Positions 32,945-40,448 of a stretch of 64,000 nt of DNA are shown in pieces. The notes under the pieces are model-generated. The model did not search any database. It saw only the letters and a program-made list of their open reading frames with translations, and was not told where the DNA came from. The DNA comes from Nocardioides sp. YR527. Lineage in GTDB: Bacteria > Actinomycetota > Actinomycetes > Propionibacteriales > Nocardioidaceae. The first letter of the stretch is position 1. Each line of letters begins with the position of its first letter. The stretch lies in the NCBI RefSeq assembly GCF_900101045.1, contig NZ_FNFN01000001.1, forward strand, positions 124,001-188,000, in the 5' to 3' direction. Made by a program: the position numbers and the translations under genes.

Positions 32945-33384
32945 TCGATGCTCGCCTCGCCGAAGGCGATGGTGTCGTCGACCGAGGAGCCGTCGGTGCC
33001 GTGGTACATCCGGCGCACCTGGATCGGCTGCTGGATCGCCAGCCCGCCCGGGCCGGGCGCGGCGGAGTAGAGCCCGGCGATCTCCAAGGCGCGCTCCTCG
33101 GTCTCGGCGTCGATCATCATGTAGCCGGCGACCCACTCCTTGAACTCCTGGAACGGTCCGTCGGTGACGGTCTTGTCGGTGCCGTCGGAGGTCACCACGA
33201 ACGCCTGGTCCGGCGGCGTCAGCGCCTCGACGTGCACGAGCTCGCCGGACTCGGTCAGGGCCTTGTTGAGCGCCTCGTAGTAGCTCATGTGGCCCTGCAC
33301 CTCCTCCGGCTTCCACCCGGCCATCCCGCCGGGAGTCTCGTCGGTGCCGCCTTGGTAGTCGAGGATCATCAGGTAGCGAGGCAT
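32941..33384 (-). CDS. YCII-related (DGPF) domain protein
   Basis: A 147-residue protein with the YCII fold. It contains the family signature TVTDGPFQEFKEWVAGYMMID and starts PRYLMILDYQGG. The DGPF branch is regularly found next to ECF42 sigma genes, and here the two genes overlap by four bases with this one first. The role may be to sense or process a small molecule that affects the sigma factor; that is inferred from pairing only. AGGGTGAGG precedes the ATG at 33384. Confidence 0.88.
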   Translation of the reverse strand: MPRYLMILDYQGGTDETPGGMAGWKPEEVQGHMSYYEALNKALTESGELVHVEALTPPDQAFVVTSDGTDKTVTDGPFQEFKEWVAGYMMIDAETEERALEIAGLYSAAPGPGGLAIQQPIQVRRMYHGTDGSSVDDTIAFGEASIE

Positions 33385-33498
33385 GTCCTCACCCTTCCAC
33401 TTCGGGCGCTCTTTGTAAGCGCCATTCACGAGGGGAACGGAGCCCGCGCCCGGATATCTACATGCTTCGGCCCACGACTTCGGCGTAGGTTTCTGGCC

Positions 33499-34287
33499 GT
33501 GCTGAAAGCCTATGACGAGCAGTTGCGAACCGATGCCGAGACCTCCGGGGCGGTGTCGGTGACCCGGCACGGGCCGCTTCGCCTCGCGACATTCGACGGC
33601 GGACGAGGATTCATCTCCTACCAGGACCTCGGTGGGGCCGGCGAGGCCGGGATCGAGGAGCTGGTCGCGGCGGCGGTGGCGCACTTCGACGCCGACCCTG
33701 GGATCACGGAGGTCGAGTGGAAGACCCGCGGCCACGACCACGCCCCTGGCCTGCATGACGCGCTGCTTCGACACGGCTTCGCGCCCGACGAGCCGGAGTC
33801 GATCATGGTCGGCGAGGCCCGGCTGCTGGCCGTCGACGTCCCGCTGCCCGACGGGGTCGCTCTGCGCACCATCACCAGCGTGCAGGACGTACGCGCCGCC
33901 AGCATCATGCAGGACGCGGTCTTCGGCTCACCGGCCTCGGAGGCTCGGGTCGAGAGCCAGCTGCGTGGGATCGCGGCGGGGGAGAGCGAGATGTGGGTCG
34001 CGGAGGCGGACGGCGAGGTCCTCAGCGCCGGCCGGATCGACATGGTGCCGGGAACGGAGTTCGCCGGCATCTGGGGCGGAGCGACGCTGGAGAAGTGGCG
34101 CGGCCGCGGCATCTACCGCGCTCTGACCGCCGCTCGCGCCCGCACCGCCATCGACCGGGGCAAGCGCTACATCCACAGCGACTCCACCGAGTTCTCCCGG
34201 CCGATCCTCGAGCGCTCGGGGCTGGTGAAGGTCGGCACCACGACGCCCTACGTCCGGCGCAGGTCTCGGGGATCAGGGAGCGACTGA
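33499..34287 (+). CDS. GNAT family N-acetyltransferase
   Basis: 262 residues, with the GNAT domain in the C-terminal half (ALRTITSVQDVRAASIM onward). The acetyl-CoA loop region is GIWGGATLEKWRGRGIYRALTA-type text, followed by YIHSDSTEFSRPILERSGLVKVG. The N-terminal 110 residues are a degenerate first GNAT-like half, as in tandem-domain family members. TAGGTT seven bases before the GTG at 33499 fits a leaderless start. The gene is divergent from the YCII gene. The substrate is unknown. Its 3' end overlaps the next gene on the minus strand by 15 bases. Confidence 0.82.
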   Translation: MLKAYDEQLRTDAETSGAVSVTRHGPLRLATFDGGRGFISYQDLGGAGEAGIEELVAAAVAHFDADPGITEVEWKTRGHDHAPGLHDALLRHGFAPDEPESIMVGEARLLAVDVPLPDGVALRTITSVQDVRAASIMQDAVFGSPASEARVESQLRGIAAGESEMWVAEADGEVLSAGRIDMVPGTEFAGIWGGATLEKWRGRGIYRALTAARARTAIDRGKRYIHSDSTEFSRPILERSGLVKVGTTTPYVRRRSRGSGSD

Positions 34288-34983
34288 CGCGTCCTGTCCC
34301 GAGCTGGCCAGCGACTCGGCGATCTGGCCGCCGGACTTCAGGTCCTCGACCAGCTCCCACAGGAAGCTCACGGTGGCAGGTCGGTGATCCCGCGCGACGG
34401 CCACGGCCTGGCGGATCTGCATGAATCGTGGCTCGACGAGCCGCAGACCGGGATCGGCGGCGACGTGCCGGGCGAGGGGCTGCCGGATCCCGGCAGCGAC
34501 GTCGAGCCCGAGCTCGCGGAAGGCGTCGATCCCGTCGACGCCGCGTACGACCTCGGCGTTCTCCAGCGTGCGGGTCAGGAAGAGGTCGTAGGCCGAGCCC
34601 TCCTTGACGCCGACCCGCACGCCGCGTCGGTCGACGTCGTCCGCGGTCCGGATCGGGGAGTCGGTGGCGACGGCGTAGACGCCCTCGATGAGGACGTACG
34701 GCGCGGTGAACTCGACCTCGGCGGCCCGGGCGGGCTCGACCGCGAGGAAGGCGACGTCGGCGGCCCCTGTCCGCAGCGCCTCGAAGGACTTGCGGGCGGC
34801 GTCGAAGCACTGGAAGGAGACCGGTACGCCGAGCCGGCTCGCCAGCTCCCGGGCGATGTCCACGGTGACGCCGCTCGGTGCCTCGGGGGTGCCTTGGGCG
34901 AGGACCGGGTTGCCGAGGTTGATGGAGGCGCGCAGGGTTCCGGTCGGTGCCAGATCGGCGGCGAGGTGGATCGGGTCAGGCAT
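34273..34983 (-). CDS. Family 3 solute-binding-like protein without a signal peptide
   Basis: 236 residues of a periplasmic amino-acid-binding fold: GTLRASINLGNPVLAQG at the start, SGVTVDIARELASRLGVPVSF, and ADVAFLAVEPARAAEVEFTAPYVLIEGVYAV. No N-terminal hydrophobic stretch is visible and no upstream in-frame extension supplies one, so the protein is probably cytoplasmic. Its start overlaps the hydroxyacid dehydrogenase stop by eight bases, implying co-translation. It might be an intracellular ligand sensor or an enzyme-like relative. Neither transporter permease nor ATPase is nearby. Confidence 0.75.
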   Translation of the reverse strand: MPDPIHLAADLAPTGTLRASINLGNPVLAQGTPEAPSGVTVDIARELASRLGVPVSFQCFDAARKSFEALRTGAADVAFLAVEPARAAEVEFTAPYVLIEGVYAVATDSPIRTADDVDRRGVRVGVKEGSAYDLFLTRTLENAEVVRGVDGIDAFRELGLDVAAGIRQPLARHVAADPGLRLVEPRFMQIRQAVAVARDHRPATVSFLWELVEDLKSGGQIAESLASSGQDASVAP

Positions 34984-35926
34984 CGGGGTCCTTCGGCAGG
35001 AGAGTGCGGATCGGGTCGCCGGCCAGCCAGGCGGCGATGTCCTCGACGGCGCCGCCGTAGAAGCGGCGGTAGTTGTCCTCGGTGACGTAACCGAGGTGCG
35101 GCGTCGCGACCAGGTTCGGAAGGTGGCGCAGCACGTCGTCGGCGGGCAGCGGCTCGACGTCGAAGACGTCCAGGCCCGCTCCGGCGATGGTGCCGGAGCC
35201 GAGGTGGGCGACCAGCGCCTGGGTGTCGACCAGCCCGGCTCGCGAGGTGTTGACCAGGTGTGCGGTCGGCTTCATCGAGGCCAGGTCGGCGTGACCGACG
35301 ATGTGGCGCGTGGTCTCCGAGAGGACGAGATGGAGCGAGACGATGTCGCTGGTCTCGAAGAGCGTGTGCTTCTCGACCGCGCGCACCCCGAGAGGCTCGG
35401 CACGCTCCGCGGTGAGGTGCGGGCTCCAGGCGATCACGTCCATCCCGAACGCCTGGCCGACGGCCGCGACCCGGGCGCCGATCTTGCCGAGCCCGAGCAG
35501 GCCGAGCGTCCGTCCGTGCAGGTCGCTCCCGACGCTCTGCTGCCAGGCGTGGCCGGTCGCCTCGGTCACGATGTGGCGGGTCAGCGCGTGGATCAGCGCC
35601 CAGGTCAGCTCGACCGGCGGGTGCGGGCTGGACGGGGTGCCGCACACGGTGACCCCCAGCCGGGCTGCCGCGGCGAGGTCGATCGACGCGTTGCGCATCC
35701 CGGTCGTGACCAGCAGTTTCAGCTTCGGCAGTCGCTCCAGGAGGGTGGCCGGAAAGGGCGTACGCTCCCGCATCGCCACCACGATCTCCGCGCCCCGGAG
35801 CGCCCGGACGAGGGCGTCCGGCGGGAGATGCTCGGTCAGAGAGGTGACCCGGAGGCCGTCGAGAGAGTCCCATGCGGCGTACGTCCTCGCCACGTCCTGG
35901 TAGTCGTCGAGAATCACGCAGCGCAC
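34976..35926 (-). CDS. D-2-hydroxyacid dehydrogenase
   Basis: A 316-residue NAD-dependent dehydrogenase of the D-isomer-specific family. The cofactor loop is GLLGLGKIGARVAAVGQAFG. Catalytic residues lie in LVNTSRAGLVD (Arg), GLDVFDVEPLP (Glu) and VATPHLGYVTEDNY (His). It resembles the phosphoglycerate/hydroxypyruvate branch, but the substrate is open. TACGCT six bases before the GTG at 35926 suggests a leaderless transcript. It is followed by the signal-less binding protein gene. Confidence 0.88.
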   Translation of the reverse strand: MRCVILDDYQDVARTYAAWDSLDGLRVTSLTEHLPPDALVRALRGAEIVVAMRERTPFPATLLERLPKLKLLVTTGMRNASIDLAAAARLGVTVCGTPSSPHPPVELTWALIHALTRHIVTEATGHAWQQSVGSDLHGRTLGLLGLGKIGARVAAVGQAFGMDVIAWSPHLTAERAEPLGVRAVEKHTLFETSDIVSLHLVLSETTRHIVGHADLASMKPTAHLVNTSRAGLVDTQALVAHLGSGTIAGAGLDVFDVEPLPADDVLRHLPNLVATPHLGYVTEDNYRRFYGGAVEDIAAWLAGDPIRTLLPKDPDA

Positions 35927-35947
35927 GAGCAGAGCGTACGAGGTCGG

Positions 35948-36616
35948 TCAGTAGCGGTTCAGAAGGTGATCGGGCACGAGGTCGAGGAAGGCGGTCAGGT
36001 CGGCCAGCCGTGGTTCGACGTCATCCGGCCGTGCGGGCCCGTCGACGACCATGACCAGCCACGTCCCGTCGAACTGGTAGCGGGCCGTGTTGCGGAGGAG
36101 ATGATCGCGCATCTCGTCGTGGAGGACGGCCCTGGAGAACGACGTGCGGGTCGTCTCCACGGCGTACGCGCGCTCGAAGCTGTCGCTGCGGCGCTTCGGC
36201 TGCAGGTGCAGCCACGGGTGGAGGTGATCGAGGTCGAACGCGACCACATGGACGGACTCGGTGCGGTAGCGGTAGAGCCCCTGGACCAGGCGTTCCCTCT
36301 CGAATGACCTGTGCTCGTAGGAGAGGAACGCCAGGCCGGCATAGGTGCCGGTGACCACGTTGACCGCCTTCGGCTCGGGGACAGCGGAGCTCGCGGGCAT
36401 CGGCATCATCTGGAATCTCGTCGGCAGGCTCTCGTCATGGCTCGCGTACGTCCAGCCGTGGCTCGCACACAGTGCGACGTACGCGGTGTCGGGGCCTGAG
36501 TCCCGGGTGAGCCGGCGCATCCTGGCTCCCGTCACAGTCGCGACCACGGCGGCGTAGCTGGCGTACGCGAGCAGTCCTGCGGCCAAGACGTGGACGACCT
36601 CGACATCGGCGAGCAC
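35948..36616 (-). CDS. Hypothetical membrane-anchored protein
   Basis: A 222-residue protein with one N-terminal hydrophobic helix ([24 protein letters not shown]) and a soluble remainder containing [22 protein letters not shown] and [19 protein letters not shown]. This matches a group of actinobacterial proteins of unknown function with a 'membrane anchor plus beta-rich domain' layout (they often begin ...GWxY..ED). The start codon at 36616 is a GTG. It is divergent from the accessory clpP operon with only 120 bases between them, so the PopR-type boxes could affect it too. Confidence 0.65.
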   Translation of the reverse strand: MLADVEVVHVLAAGLLAYASYAAVVATVTGARMRRLTRDSGPDTAYVALCASHGWTYASHDESLPTRFQMMPMPASSAVPEPKAVNVVTGTYAGLAFLSYEHRSFERERLVQGLYRYRTESVHVVAFDLDHLHPWLHLQPKRRSDSFERAYAVETTRTSFSRAVLHDEMRDHLLRNTARYQFDGTWLVMVVDGPARPDDVEPRLADLTAFLDLVPDHLLNRY

Positions 36617-36663
36617 GGGTGAGAGTGTGCCGCAGCCTCGGCTGTTGTGGGGCTCGACCGGGT

Positions 36664-36696
36664 GATCTGCTCAGGGCAGATCTGCTCCCGGCAGAA
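36664..36696 (+). promoter_or_regulatory. Two PopR-type boxes upstream of the accessory clpP operon
   Basis: Box A GATCTGC-TCAGG-GCAGATC (36664-36682) and box B ATCTGCT-CCC-GGCAGAA (36680-36696) are overlapping inverted repeats with centres 15 bases apart. Box B agrees with the PopR motif reported in Streptomyces (TTCTGCC-N3-GGCAGAA) at 12 of 14 positions. With a start at the ATG (36737) and -10 CAGGCT (36724-36729), the boxes span about -73 to -41, right for an activator. Confidence 0.7.
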
Positions 36697-36736
36697 TCGC
36701 TGGATCGCGGCTTACGCCTGAGTCAGGCTCGACAGC

Positions 36737-37369
36737 ATGACCCAGACACCAGTGGCGGCCGGGCCGCTCGACGAGCAGCTCACGGCACGACTGCAGAACC
36801 AGAGGATCATCGTGCTCGGCCAGGAGGTGGACGACGCGATCGCCAACCGGATCTGCGCGCAGTTGCTCCTGCTCAGCGCCGAGGATCCGCACCGCGACAT
36901 CTCCCTCTACATCAACTCGCCAGGCGGCTCGGTGACGGCCGGGATGGCGATCTACGACGTGATGCACCTGATCCCCAACGACGTCTCCACGCTGGGGATG
37001 GGGATGGCGGCCAGCATGGGGCAGTTCCTGCTCACCGCGGGCACGTCGGGCAAGCGCTACGTGCTGCCGCACACCGAGGTGCTGCTGCACAAGGGGTCCG
37101 CCGGGATCGGCGGCTCCGCGGCCGACATCGAGGTGCAGGCCGCGCGGCTGGCGCGGATGACCGAGCAGATGCTGCGGATCACCGCCGCCCACACCGGCCA
37201 GAGCGTCGAGCAGATCGACCAGGACTCGCTGCGCGACCGGTGGTTCACCGCCGAGGAGGCGCGCGAGTACGGGTTCGTGGACGAGGTGCTCAACGACGTG
37301 CAGTCGGTGACGCCGGTGCAGCAGCGCAGCGTCGCCTTCGGTCTCTCCACGGCCGGGGGTGCCCGATGA
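36737..37369 (+). CDS. clpP: ClpP protease subunit (ClpP3-like, catalytically intact)
   Basis: A 210-residue ClpP. The catalytic triad is present: Ser93 in [12 protein letters not shown], His118 in HTEVLLHKG, and Asp167 in DSLRDRWF. ClpP subunits form a 14-mer barrel that degrades proteins fed by ClpX or ClpC. The ATG at 36737 follows a CAGGCT -10 by seven bases and is probably leaderless. Its stop overlaps the ATG of the second clpP by four bases. The housekeeping clpP1P2 normally sits beside tig and clpX; here no such genes are near and a PopR-like gene is. It therefore looks like an accessory clpP3-clpP4-type pair. Confidence 0.9.
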   Translation: MTQTPVAAGPLDEQLTARLQNQRIIVLGQEVDDAIANRICAQLLLLSAEDPHRDISLYINSPGGSVTAGMAIYDVMHLIPNDVSTLGMGMAASMGQFLLTAGTSGKRYVLPHTEVLLHKGSAGIGGSAADIEVQAARLARMTEQMLRITAAHTGQSVEQIDQDSLRDRWFTAEEAREYGFVDEVLNDVQSVTPVQQRSVAFGLSTAGGAR

Positions 37370-37971
37370 GCTCCTACACCATTCCCTCGGTGGTCGAGAA
37401 GACCCCGCGTGGCGAGCGCGCGCTCGATGTCTACAGTCGTCTGCTCTCGGACCGGATCGTCTATCTCGGTACGCCGATCGACGACGGTGTCGCCAACGTG
37501 GTGATCGCGCAGCTCATCCACCTCGAGTCGGACGCGCCGGACACCCAGATCGAGCTCTATCTCAACTCTCCCGGTGGCGACCCGACCGCGATGTTCGGCA
37601 TCTACGACACGATGCAGTTCCTGCGCTCGCCCGTCGCGACCACCTGCGTGGGCCAGGCGGCCGGTTCCGCCGCGGTGCTGCTGGCCGCGGGGGAACCGGG
37701 GCGGCGTACGGTCCTCCCGCACGCGCGGGTCGTGCTGCAGCAGCCGGGCCAGGACGGTCAGCGGGGCGATGTCACCGACCTGCAGGTAGCGGCGAAGGAG
37801 ATCGGCCGGGTGCGAGCCGAGATGGACACGCTGCTGGCGCGCCACACCGGGCGGAGTGTCGAGGAGATCCACGCCGACACCGAGCGCGACCACGTCCTCG
37901 GAGCCGAGGAGGCGGTGGCGTACGGGCTGGCGGACGCCGTCCTGGAGAGCCGCAAGCTCACCTCGGTCTGA
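37366..37971 (+). CDS. ClpP-like subunit lacking catalytic Ser and His (ClpP4-like)
   Basis: A 201-residue ClpP homologue that aligns well with mycobacterial ClpP2, but the nucleophile position in [13 protein letters not shown] is Gly100 (a Ser follows at 101), and the catalytic His position in ARVVLQQPG is Gln125. Asp175 in DTERDHVL is kept. Unless Ser101 replaces the nucleophile, the subunit should be inactive and would serve as a structural or regulatory ring paired with the active ClpP encoded just upstream. The overall ClpP fold ([20 protein letters not shown]) and length are normal, so it is not decayed. Confidence 0.88.
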   Translation: MSSYTIPSVVEKTPRGERALDVYSRLLSDRIVYLGTPIDDGVANVVIAQLIHLESDAPDTQIELYLNSPGGDPTAMFGIYDTMQFLRSPVATTCVGQAAGSAAVLLAAGEPGRRTVLPHARVVLQQPGQDGQRGDVTDLQVAAKEIGRVRAEMDTLLARHTGRSVEEIHADTERDHVLGAEEAVAYGLADAVLESRKLTSV

Positions 37972-37974
37972 GGC

Positions 37975-38295
37975 TCAGGCGGCGAGAGCCAGCGGGCCGG
38001 ATGGGCGGGCGCCCGCGCGCAGCGTGCGGGTGACCCGCTCGGTGAGGTCGACGAGGCCGAGGCCCAGCGCACCACCGACCGCCTCGAGCACCTCGGAGCT
38101 GGGCTCCTTGCGTCCGCGCTCGATCTCGGAGAGATATTGCGTCGAGACACCGGCATCGCCGGCGACATCGGCGAGCGTGCGCTCCTGGCGGGACCGCTCC
38201 TCGCGGATCACCTGGCCGGCGGCCTCACGCCACAGCGGCGCCGGCTTGTCGTGGTCCGGCAGCGGATGGCCGGGAAACCTGATCACTTCGCCCAT
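37975..38295 (-). CDS. PopR/ClgR-like XRE regulator
   Basis: A 106-residue protein with one HTH (RTLADVAGDAGVSTQYLSEIERGRKEPSS) preceded by the WREAAGQVIREERSRQ helix typical of ClgR and PopR. The C-terminus ends LALAA; two terminal alanines are the degron by which ClpP degrades PopR and ClgR in Streptomyces. It is convergent with the clpP pair, three bases apart, and the boxes upstream of clpP match the PopR motif. A feedback loop is likely: the regulator activates clpP and is itself a Clp substrate. Whether to call it PopR or ClgR rests on context. Confidence 0.85.
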   Translation of the reverse strand: MGEVIRFPGHPLPDHDKPAPLWREAAGQVIREERSRQERTLADVAGDAGVSTQYLSEIERGRKEPSSEVLEAVGGALGLGLVDLTERVTRTLRAGARPSGPLALAA

Positions 38296-38510
38296 GCCAC
38301 CACACTAGCGCCCCACCTGAGGCCCGGACGGACCGTTCGCGCCGGGCGAACAGACCTCTTACCAGGGGTTATATCGGTCGAACGATAGATGACAAGGACT
38401 TGCCAGCGAGGCCCGACACCCCGATAGTGGTCGCACAGTTTCGATCTTTGTAGGTCTACTGTGCACGACCAGAGAACTTGTCGAGTCGTTGGTATCACGG
38501 GGGAATCGTG

Positions 38511-39026
38511 TTGCATCGCAAGCAGATCGCCTTGGCTGGAATGGCAACGGGACTGGCCATGACGAGCATCGGGATTGGTGGCCTGATCGTCGGCAACGCC
38601 GGAGCGGAAGAGCCAGGACACAGCTACGCCACGGACGAGACCGGGGTCAGCCTGATCTCGCCGGTCTCGCCGGTGGCACCGCTGGAGAAGTCGTCCTCGA
38701 CGCCGTCGCAGGCAGGGCCGTCCAGCCCGATGGGTCCGCAGAGCAAGGACCCCGAGGTCGCCGAGCCGGTCCCGGCGAGCCCGCGGTCGGTCGAGGAGTC
38801 GGCCGACGGGTCGATGTCCCCGGTCCCGGCGCGTCCCACTCAGGTGCCGTCGGAGCCGAGGCCCTCGGGCAGGCCGACCGAGTCGCCGAGCGAGCCCAGC
38901 CAGTCGCCGAGCGAGAGCCCCAGCGACCCCAGCGAGTCGCCGAGCGACCCCAGCGAGTCGCCGAGCGACCCGACCGAGTCGCCGAGCGAGCCCAGTGAGT
39001 CGCCGAGCGAGAGCCCGACCGACTGA
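38511..39026 (+). CDS. Ser/Pro-rich repeat protein with N-terminal membrane segment
   Basis: A protein of about 171 residues. An N-terminal basic start (HRKQIALAGMATGLAMTSIG) and hydrophobic helix act as a signal anchor; the rest is low-complexity Pro/Ser/Glu text with SPSDPSE repeats up to the end. It is probably exposed in or outside the cell envelope. TTG at 38511 is chosen because the paralogue at 39136 starts with TTG in the same context (GGGaatcgtgTTGCA and GGGagtcgagTTGCA); GTG at 38508 is an alternative. No enzymatic domain is visible. Confidence 0.65.
   Translation: MHRKQIALAGMATGLAMTSIGIGGLIVGNAGAEEPGHSYATDETGVSLISPVSPVAPLEKSSSTPSQAGPSSPMGPQSKDPEVAEPVPASPRSVEESADGSMSPVPARPTQVPSEPRPSGRPTESPSEPSQSPSESPSDPSESPSDPSESPSDPTESPSEPSESPSESPTD
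38880..39024 (+). repeat. In-frame 21-bp tandem repeats (SPSDPSE units)
   Basis: Degenerate 21-base units like GAGTCGCCGAGCGACCCCAG repeat about six times in the 3' half of the gene. Each adds seven residues, so copy number can change without a frameshift. Confidence 0.75.
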
Positions 39027-39135
39027 CCTCGGCTCCCGAGCGCTGATCTCGATGCCCCCGGGTGGATAACGCTCGAGGCTTCGCTGCCCTACGCTGTGCG
39101 CCACACCAGGCGCGGGGCGGGTACAGGGAGTCGAG

Positions 39136-39615
39136 TTGCAGAGCAAGCAGGTCGCCGTCGCGGGCATCCTGACCGGCGCGGTCATGACCGGTCTCGGGGT
39201 GGTCGTCCTTCTCGCCGGCCTGGTGGAGGCCGAGCGTCCCGATCCGGACCCGGCCACGGGTATCGAGGACGTCGGGAACGCCTATCCCGATGTGGATCCG
39301 TTGCCGCCACTGCCCGGCTCGAGGCCGTCGAAGGAGTCCTCCGACGGCCATTCGGCCCGTCCGCGTGGCGCGGCGACCGATCCTGACGGCGCGACGTACG
39401 GATCCGGGAAGTCGGACCCGTCGGCAACTGCCGACCCGGACCGGCCGACCTCATCGCGGGAGCCGGACGAGCCCGCCGAGACCGGTGGCTCGACGCCCAC
39501 CTCCGGGCCCACGCGTACGGCAGAACCGGAGCCGACCGCCGAGCCGACCGAGTCGGCCGATCCGACCACGGATCCGACGCCGACGGAGACCGCGACCCCG
39601 CCTACGGAGCCGTAG
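39136..39615 (+). CDS. Thr/Pro-rich paralogue of the preceding gene
   Basis: A 159-residue protein with the same plan as its left neighbour: a short basic start and helix (QSKQVAVAGILTGAVMTGLG) that aligns with HRKQIALAGMATGLAMTSIG, and a disordered Pro/Thr/Asp/Glu tail (EPTAEPTESADPTTDPTPTE). TTG is the only start that keeps the conserved N-terminus. The two genes are tandem, 109 bases apart, so each may have its own promoter. Exported, cell-wall-spanning or stalk-like roles are possible; no sorting motif is seen. Confidence 0.65.
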   Translation: MQSKQVAVAGILTGAVMTGLGVVVLLAGLVEAERPDPDPATGIEDVGNAYPDVDPLPPLPGSRPSKESSDGHSARPRGAATDPDGATYGSGKSDPSATADPDRPTSSREPDEPAETGGSTPTSGPTRTAEPEPTAEPTESADPTTDPTPTETATPPTEP

Positions 39616-40299
39616 TCACCAACCCCGCTCGCGCCACTCGGCGAGATGGGGACGCTCGGCGCCGAGCGTGGAGTCGTCCCCGTGGCCCGGGTAGAACCAG
39701 GTCTCGTCGGGGAGGGTGCCGAAGATCCGCTCCTCGACGTCGTCGAGCAGCTGGGTGAAACGTACGGGATCCTGCTGGGTGTTTCCGACGCCGCCCGGGA
39801 AGAGGCTGTCGCCGGTCCACAGGTGGGGCGTGCCCTCGGGGTCGCGGTAGAGGAGGGCGACCGACCCGGGCGTGTGTCCGCGCAGTGCGATGACCTCGAG
39901 GGTGCAGTCGCCGACGGCGACGGTGTCCTCGTGGGAGAGCGTGCGGGAGACGGGTACGCCGGTTGCCTCTGTGATCGCGGCGGCATCGGGCTCTCCGGCG
40001 AGCGTGGCGGCTCCGGTCGCGGCGACGACGTCGGCCAGGGCTCGGTGGTGGTCCCAGTGCTGGTGGGTGGTGACGACGGTGGCCAGCTCGTCACCGATGA
40101 GGGGGAGCAGGGTCTCCGGCTCGGCCGCGGCGTCGATGAGAAGCTGCTCGCCGGTCGTTCGGCAGCGCAGCAGGTAGCAGTTGTTGGACATCTGCGCGTC
40201 GACGGCGACCTTTGTGACGGTCAGCCGACCGAGCTCGCGTACGTCGGCCGGACCGCCCGGTTTCACAGCGCCTGTATAAGTGGTAGGGGCATCGCTCAT
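39616..40299 (-). CDS. MBL-fold metallo-hydrolase
   Basis: A 227-residue metallo-beta-lactamase-fold hydrolase. The metal motif is TTHQHWDHHRAL (HxHxDH type), with further ligands in LRGHTPGSV and FYPGHGDD. It is of the glyoxalase II-like branch that hydrolyses thioesters or similar small molecules. The ATG at 40299 gives the MSDAPTTYTG start; an ATG 12 bases upstream is possible. It ends directly against the Thr/Pro-rich gene on the other strand. It is divergent from uvrA. Confidence 0.85.
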   Translation of the reverse strand: MSDAPTTYTGAVKPGGPADVRELGRLTVTKVAVDAQMSNNCYLLRCRTTGEQLLIDAAAEPETLLPLIGDELATVVTTHQHWDHHRALADVVAATGAATLAGEPDAAAITEATGVPVSRTLSHEDTVAVGDCTLEVIALRGHTPGSVALLYRDPEGTPHLWTGDSLFPGGVGNTQQDPVRFTQLLDDVEERIFGTLPDETWFYPGHGDDSTLGAERPHLAEWRERGW

Positions 40300-40393
40300 G
40301 CGTCTATGCAAGCACGTCGGACCCGGCCAGAAGTAAAATGTCGGTGCTCCGTGAGAGGGTGCCGTCTGGGAGTCTTCCCAGCGTCGTATGATG

Positions 40394-40407
40394 CGAACAT
40401 CTGTTCG
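40394..40407 (+). promoter_or_regulatory. LexA (SOS) box upstream of uvrA
   Basis: CGAAC-ATCT-GTTCG is a perfect match to the actinobacterial LexA consensus. It lies 42 bases before the uvrA GTG, close to the likely promoter (TATGAT at 40387-40392 could be a -10). Confidence 0.88.
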
Positions 40408-40448
40408 ACGCGGTAGCGCGATGCGATAGCACTGGACGAGGAAAGAAC

